Origin: Lutjanus erythropterus
Lineage: Eukaryota > Chordata > Actinopteri > Lutjaniformes > Lutjanidae
Reading direction: 5' to 3'
Assembly: GCA_020091685.1 (NCBI GenBank)
Contig: CM034601.1
Span: 8,868,419-8,932,418, forward strand
DNA length: 64,000 nucleotides
This document shows positions 58,470-64,000 of this stretch, piece after piece. The stretch's first letter is position 1; each line of letters begins with the position of its first letter. The notes beneath the pieces are model-generated. The model had not been told where the DNA came from, ran no database searches, and saw nothing but the letters and a program-made list of their open reading frames with translations. Made by a program: the position numbers and the translations under genes.

Positions 58470-61400
58470 TGTGAGTCGTGTTCCTCTTAAGTGAAGGCCT
58501 TTTGTGAAAACGTGGTGATGCATAAGACAACACACGGACTTAAATAAAACAGAATCAGCAGATGATACATTGCCGCGGGGTTTAATTCATTCTTATTCAT
58601 TTTTTTTTAAGTAAATGAAAATGTTAAAGGAGAAATCTATAATATATTTACTGTAATTAATCAAAAACTGACCATGCTTTGTCATCAGAGATCAAGGAAA
58701 CATGCTAAGTTGAAATACTTGCTACCCTGAAAACAACGCTTCAGCCACGGACTCCTTCTTTGAAATTTCTTTTCTGGTCTCTAACTTCTGTTATTGTTCG
58801 ACTGTTTCATGTTGATTAAAGTTCAAATTAATGCCAAATATTTGCTGAATGATTAAGTGTCTGTGTATGAGTCATAAGAAATTTTTAATAATTTTGTAGA
58901 GCCCGTAGGTGTTTATAATGGCTAGACTAAGCGAGTGTTTTAAGTGTTTTGGGTTTTCTAAAAATCAAGGACTCTAAATTATCTCTCAGATTATCTGTTA
59001 AAAGGTTTATTAGTTGGTCAAACTTTTTCAAAGCCTTAAACTTTGAGAACATTTGTGTTTTTCTCAACAATTAAATGTTAATATATGACAGTTTTGACCA
59101 TTCAATCAATACCCTGCCTATCGTTGTGAGGCACCCTGGCCTCATTAGCAGCGTGCAAAACGCTAACTGCCTATAGAAAATAACTAGAATAATACGCCCC
59201 TCAATGACTTACTTTTGCCTAAATAAAACAAAATCAGCAGATGAGACACTGCTGTTGGGCTTAATGGATTCTTACTCAGTGTTTTTGTAAGGAAATAAAA
59301 GTCTGAAAGTTGTGTAGAAAACAACAGTGACTGCGGTTTAACAGTTGTTAAGACTTATGTTCTCAAAGGCGTAAGCACTGACTGCTGCCAGCAGCAAACA
59401 GGCCTTGAGTGCCCTGAAGAAGAGCAGCCAGACAAACCACGGGCTGAGAAGACTCATCATGTCACGTTAAATTTGATTTAAAAAGACCAATGGAGCTTCT
59501 CTTGTCTGCATATCAAAGTGTCCTAAAGCTAGAGCCACATGGGCTCCACACACACTCATAGTGTGGGTGACTGAGAAGCACTTTAGGTGAAAGAGCTTCA
59601 CTGTGTAAGTGTTGTCCATTTATCATTTTATAGAAGGCAGACTCCACCACAGTGACAACAATCACTATATTGAAAGGCTATTTAATCAAATGGTTATTGC
59701 TGGAAAAAAGAAATTGCTGCTGCCATAAGAAATATCAACAAGACTGCCTCTTGTTACTCAGCCTTCTCCTTTAAGGTGGTGGCCATATCGGAAATCCTGT
59801 GCGTGTGTGTGTGTGACATAAGTTTGCCAAGTGTTGTTGCAGGTAACATGTCTCTCGTGTGTGTGTGCTCTGCTCTCTCATGTGTTGGAACGAAGAGTGT
59901 GAGATAGTGTCCGGATAAGCTCAGTGTCACAACATAGCAGTGTGAAGACTGTGAAACGCGTTTGCTGTTGAAGATGAGAATAAAGCCCCTGAACGCCACG
60001 CCCTCTGTCTCTGCAGAGTGGTCTGTACTGTTAACACTAGCACAGCCGAAGCAGTCATTTTCACCACTGTCAAATGTCCAATAACTTTGTTGAATTAAAA
60101 AATACACACATATATATGTGTATAGAGAAATTACCACTGTTATATTGTTGCTTTTGTACAGTTAGAGATGCATCTTGGTTGCTTAGCAACTGTCATTGTC
60201 AATAAAACTTAACAAGTGTTCTCAGTTTCCAATTTCCAGACATTAAATTACAAATAATTAATTCATTAGACTCAATTCAAAATAAAGAAGGGGAGACCAG
60301 GGACAGCGGTAACACTTTTTATCTCAGCACCTATAATTTTTTTTTGCGTTGACGCTCTAGCGTAGCGATGTTTCCAACTTTTTTTGTTTTATTTTTGTAC
60401 TTGTTTCCAGTCTTTTCCACTAGGCTGATTATTTCTGTGAAAGCTGATATTATTTAAGTAAATATATAACATGTATAATCTTATTAACTGTTTCTCTCCC
60501 TGAGTAACTGAGTCAGCAACTTCATAAACTAACAAGCGGGAAGGAAAACACACCAATGGCTTCCAATCTGTGTGGATAATACAACAATTGCAAAGAATGG
60601 GATGCAGAGAGGGAAAAAAAGAGCTGAAGAATTGGCGCAAGGAACTGCCACCCAAAGAGATGGATGAAATTAGCATGAAAAGGCAACAAAATGGGCATCT
60701 GCTATACTGAAAGACTTTTTAAACCAAAAACAAAACCACGCAGGTTTAGAAACGTACTCTACTTGATACCTTATGTGAATTTTATGCCTTGCTTCAAAAA
60801 CTGCAGCGAGTACAGTGTGGGAAGTTTAATGAGCATTAAAGCTGGAATAAACCGCCATATGTCACAATTCAATAAGTGATATGGACTTCAAGTGTTTAGG
60901 GATAGCAGTGCTGTCTTTAAAGTCATGTTGAAGCACTACGGGAAAAGCAGGTGTCAGTTCCTTGTGGGTTTTTTTCAGCTTTTCTTCTACATTTCTCTCT
61001 TCTGCTGTGTCCCATTCTTCAAAATTGTTGTGTGAAGGACCATGGTATAAGCAGGATAATCAACTTGTAGGTGTCTGTTAAACGGTTTGAAGGCACTTCG
61101 TTTCGGGTGGTTCTTCACCTCCTCGTTGTGCCTTTCCTGTGAGTCAACATGCACAACAGCAGCACCCTGACTCTGTTTGACCTGAATGGAACGGAGCCTT
61201 AATTAGCGTAACTGGTAACACCTGTGTTTACTCTACTATTTCATGTCAAGATGGCTGCTGTGAAAAAAGTCTGTTGAGACTAGACAGAGAGGTTTCAGTT
61301 TTTTAAGAGTAAATCATTGTGTTGTTCTTTCAGGTACTTTTAATTTTAACTAATGTTTTTTTGGCAACACATCTAAAAAACAACGAAAAGACGGAAGTCT

Positions 61401-61980
61401 GAGGCAGCTTTCCTGGCAAAGGGAGAGGAAAAAGTGTTCACTCCTAGTTCAAATTGGAGTGAGAATAAAAGCCAACATATTTTGGCCGCAGACTGGCCTT
61501 CGACTTTGGGGAAGTACAAAGCAAAGTGAATGAAGCAGCTAAAAAAAAGCTGAAGAGAACCTCCCCCGAAAAGCATTTTTCTTTTACCGCTCTTTGAGGA
61601 AGAATTACATCAGACTGCGCCTCTCAGGATGTGCAGGATCTACAAATAGACGGCTTCAAAGAGACGGTGGTGCCACCTGTGTGATGACTGAACTTTAATC
61701 ATCAAAGTGGAGTGGGTGGAGCACGGTGTGTCCAGGAGGCAAGTTGCATTTTAATATGTTTTAAAGTTGTTTGATTCATCAGGGTGTGGATATTTTCAGG
61801 AGCCAAATGTCATCATTGCAGATACAAGCTCACTGAAGACTTCACTAACTGTGATAATAGCTTACAAAATATTCAAAAACACTGATGAGGGCTTATGATG
61901 CCTTCAAGTGTGGCTGTGTTTAGCGCTTCTGAATGACTTTGCTGTGGCATTCATGGCTTTATATATGGAAATGATCTGAT
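58470..61980. other. No gene recognised
   Basis: AT-rich intergenic sequence with a short (GT)n at 59801-59815. Open frames up to 127 codons (59754-60137, minus) are not recognised as proteins. Confidence 0.4.
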
Positions 61981-61988
61981 CTGATAGG

Positions 61989-62940
61989 TTAAAGGGATAG
62001 TTCAGATTATTTGAAGCGGGGTTTTATGGGGTACTTATGGCAGCCGGCACATCCCCAGTTTGAAGAGGCAGGGGGGAGCAGCAGTATGTACTGATGCAGA
62101 CAGGGTCAGCAGCAAAACATATTTTAGCCACTTAATAAAAGGTCCACCTAAAGAAAAATCAATATCAGTTTAAGTGTACGCTGTTTTTAGAATATTTTGA
62201 CTGCTTTACCTTGCCATCAGACAGCCTTTCAAGGTGAGAAGCCGCTGTTATATAGGCCAAATATTGTTCTCTTCGAGGCCACCAGACTCCTGAAGGTAAA
62301 ACTACCGTTTTTCCTTGCAGAACACAGGAGTTGCTTGTCTACCGCTCATCCTGCATGTCCCACCAGCAGCATTTCAGAAGCATTTCAGCAATGGAGCATC
62401 TTGCTCACCTGATTATGTTGACTTCCTCAAATTTTCTTGAATTAGTCCTCTTCCTTTGCTTTTTGTGCTTCTACCATAAATAAGTGCATTATAAAGCTAA
62501 ATAGTTTATTTATTGTCTGGTTTTATTTCTTATTTTTCGTCTGCACAGCGTCTTTTATTTTGAAAACTGGACGGCTTCCCTCTGCTGTTTCTGTGTCTGA
62601 CCTCCTGTCCGCTTGTTCTGGTCTGTGCAGCTTGACGCGGCATCTATGATGCAGCTCTGTTTGGAGCGGATCGGAGCGCTGCTGGTGGAATCACAAGCAC
62701 TGATTGTGTAGAATGGCCGCGATCAGCTCCGGCAGACATGGCACAGCCGCATCGCAATGCAGCTGTACGTGGACCATGCAGTATAGTGGAATCAAGCCAT
62801 TATTGTGTGACTTCAGTGAATCTGCATTAACCTTTTAAAACACTAAAGTTGTAAAAATAATAAAACAAACTAACAGACCGAGGCAGCAGTAGACCAGCAA
62901 CTCCTGTGTTCTCCATGGTAAAATTAAGAAAACAATATAT
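61989..62940. mobile_element. TTAA foldback family, copy D, interrupted and right-truncated
   Basis: The left tip TTAAAGGGATAGTTCAGATT starts at 61989. The left arm follows copies A and C closely, including 'gacagggtcagcagcaaaa' and 'gctgttatataggccaaatat'. At about 62345 the family sequence stops and resumes at about 62800 with TTATTGTGTGACTTCAGTGA, so about 450 bp of unrelated DNA is nested. The second arm ends near 62940 without a recognisable right tip. Confidence 0.65.
62345..62799. mobile_element. Insertion nested in foldback copy D
   Basis: The roughly 450-bp segment has a T-rich first half and a GC-richer second half (GGAGCGGATCGGAGCGCTGC; GCACAGCCGCATCGCAATGC). The second half resembles a dispersed fish repeat in my memory. 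Borders are set by comparison with copy B. Family unknown. Confidence 0.4.
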
Positions 62941-64000
62941 AGACTCAGAAAAGTAATCCCCTTCAATCAGTACTCATGATCCATTAGAAGTGTGTGGTGT
63001 TGCCTATGTCTGCAGAGCTGCTTTAAGTGTGGAACGCAGCAGACATCAAGCCGAGGAGCCCGATGTATGGCGGGTTTTAAAGACTTATAATGCTGAGCAC
63101 AGGCTCGACGAAATCGCTGCACGGGGGTGATGACGAGCGAAGCTGCAGAGAGGTTGAGGGTGCAGATTAGCATGTTGAGCGCACAGACAGAAAGCTGAGA
63201 GGTCACAGAATAAACTGAACTCACACAGTGAAGCAGGGTGCAGGAATGTTGAGTGCTGAGCTTCTTTCCCCTTAAAAAAAATGAACCTTGGTGCAATCTT
63301 GATATACCACCTCTGGCCAGTTTAATGGAGGCAGACACTCATCACTCTCTATTTCTCTAATTTTTGAGTGGTTGTTTTCATCCGAAAAGGGGTGGAATCA
63401 TGACGTAGGAGCAACGTTATCGCATGGGTTGCTCTGATCTATAGTGAGCAGCAGTTAGCAGTTACTCTGATGATATGCTGACCCATATTTGTTAGGGGTT
63501 ACCTTCAACAGGCAATATTTTACACGTTTCTCCTTTCGACCAGAGAGCAATTGGAAAAAGATTTGGTAATACAGAAACCAAATTTACAGGTTGGTTAGCT
63601 AGAATGACTAGTGAAGTTGATATCAAGACTATTTTCTCTGGGTTTGGTAGTCTTTGTGTCCTCAAGCTGTCAAAAATTGCTGTTCAGCTTTAAAACAAAG
63701 TTGTAACATATACTGCCATAAACTGCTATCTGAACATCTCATGTGGCGACAGAAAATGGGCCTCCAATTTGTGCTTTTGTCACATAAATCCATTCATGGC
63801 GGAGGGAAATTAGGCTTGCGTTATTCATACAATATAAAGTGCATTTCGGAGTTAATTCTCATTTCATGAAATTTTATGAGTCTGTGTTATTTATGAGCAG
63901 ATGCATCCCCAGCCCCATCCTGGTTAAACAGCAGCAGCTGTGGCCTGCACCATCCTAATCCAAAGTGGAGGTGAAGTGCTTCTCGCAGCTGGCCAGTTTT
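62941..64000. other. No gene recognised
   Basis: Intergenic sequence to the window end. The minus-strand open frame at 62967-63338 (123 codons) has no recognisable domain. The last 120 bp are complex and could be the edge of a conserved element. Confidence 0.4.

Overview
The window reads as nuclear DNA of a spiny-rayed (percomorph-type) teleost fish. It is AT-rich and non-coding apart from two vertebrate-style exons. It is dense with short non-autonomous transposons, and it carries a tRNA-derived SINE of a type I associate with percomorph genomes. There is no bacterial, organellar or viral gene organisation. Species cannot be named from the sequence alone.

The only protein-coding gene I can support is the 3' end of cadm1 (cell adhesion molecule 1 / SynCAM1 / nectin-like 2) on the + strand. 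A 129-nt exon (16225-16353) encodes the juxtamembrane stalk, the transmembrane helix and the start of the cytoplasmic tail. The terminal coding exon (21590-21708) encodes the rest of the tail and the C-terminal PDZ ligand. Both junctions are phase 1 and join in frame. Bases 1-16224 are the 3' part of a large upstream intron, with its 5' exons outside the window. Bases 16354-21589 are the last intron. The 3' UTR starts at 21709; candidate poly(A) signals lie at 22935, 27010 and 27913. From about 28 kb to the end I see no gene, so this is 3' intergenic flank.

The rest is a record of repeat insertions. (a) A TTAA-bounded foldback family has copies at 20373-21094, 36535-37544, 41996-42752 and 61989-62940, plus a relic near 2.6-2.87 kb. 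(b) hAT-like, Tc1/mariner-like and other TIR elements lie at 1.77-2.45, 5.9, 24.2-25.1, 25.5, 29.5-30.0, 39.9 and 47.3 kb. (c) A SINE at 46846-47031 has 18-bp target duplications. (d) A scrap of LINE reverse transcriptase with its YADD core lies at 26.7 kb. (e) Tandem arrays occur at 32.85-34.53 kb (46/54-bp unit) and 43.38-44.44 kb (about 56-bp unit inside terminal inverted repeats), with a related array nested in a foldback copy at 37.0 kb. (f) Three old LTR-like fragments lie at 34.0, 34.6 and 54.2 kb.

The most interesting signals are two potential G-quadruplexes just after the cadm1 stop codon, a long near-perfect hairpin-forming element in the last cadm1 intron about 0.5 kb before the terminal exon, splice acceptors whose pyrimidine tracts are simple repeats, and several nested insertions. 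I did not find a clear undescribed multi-gene system.
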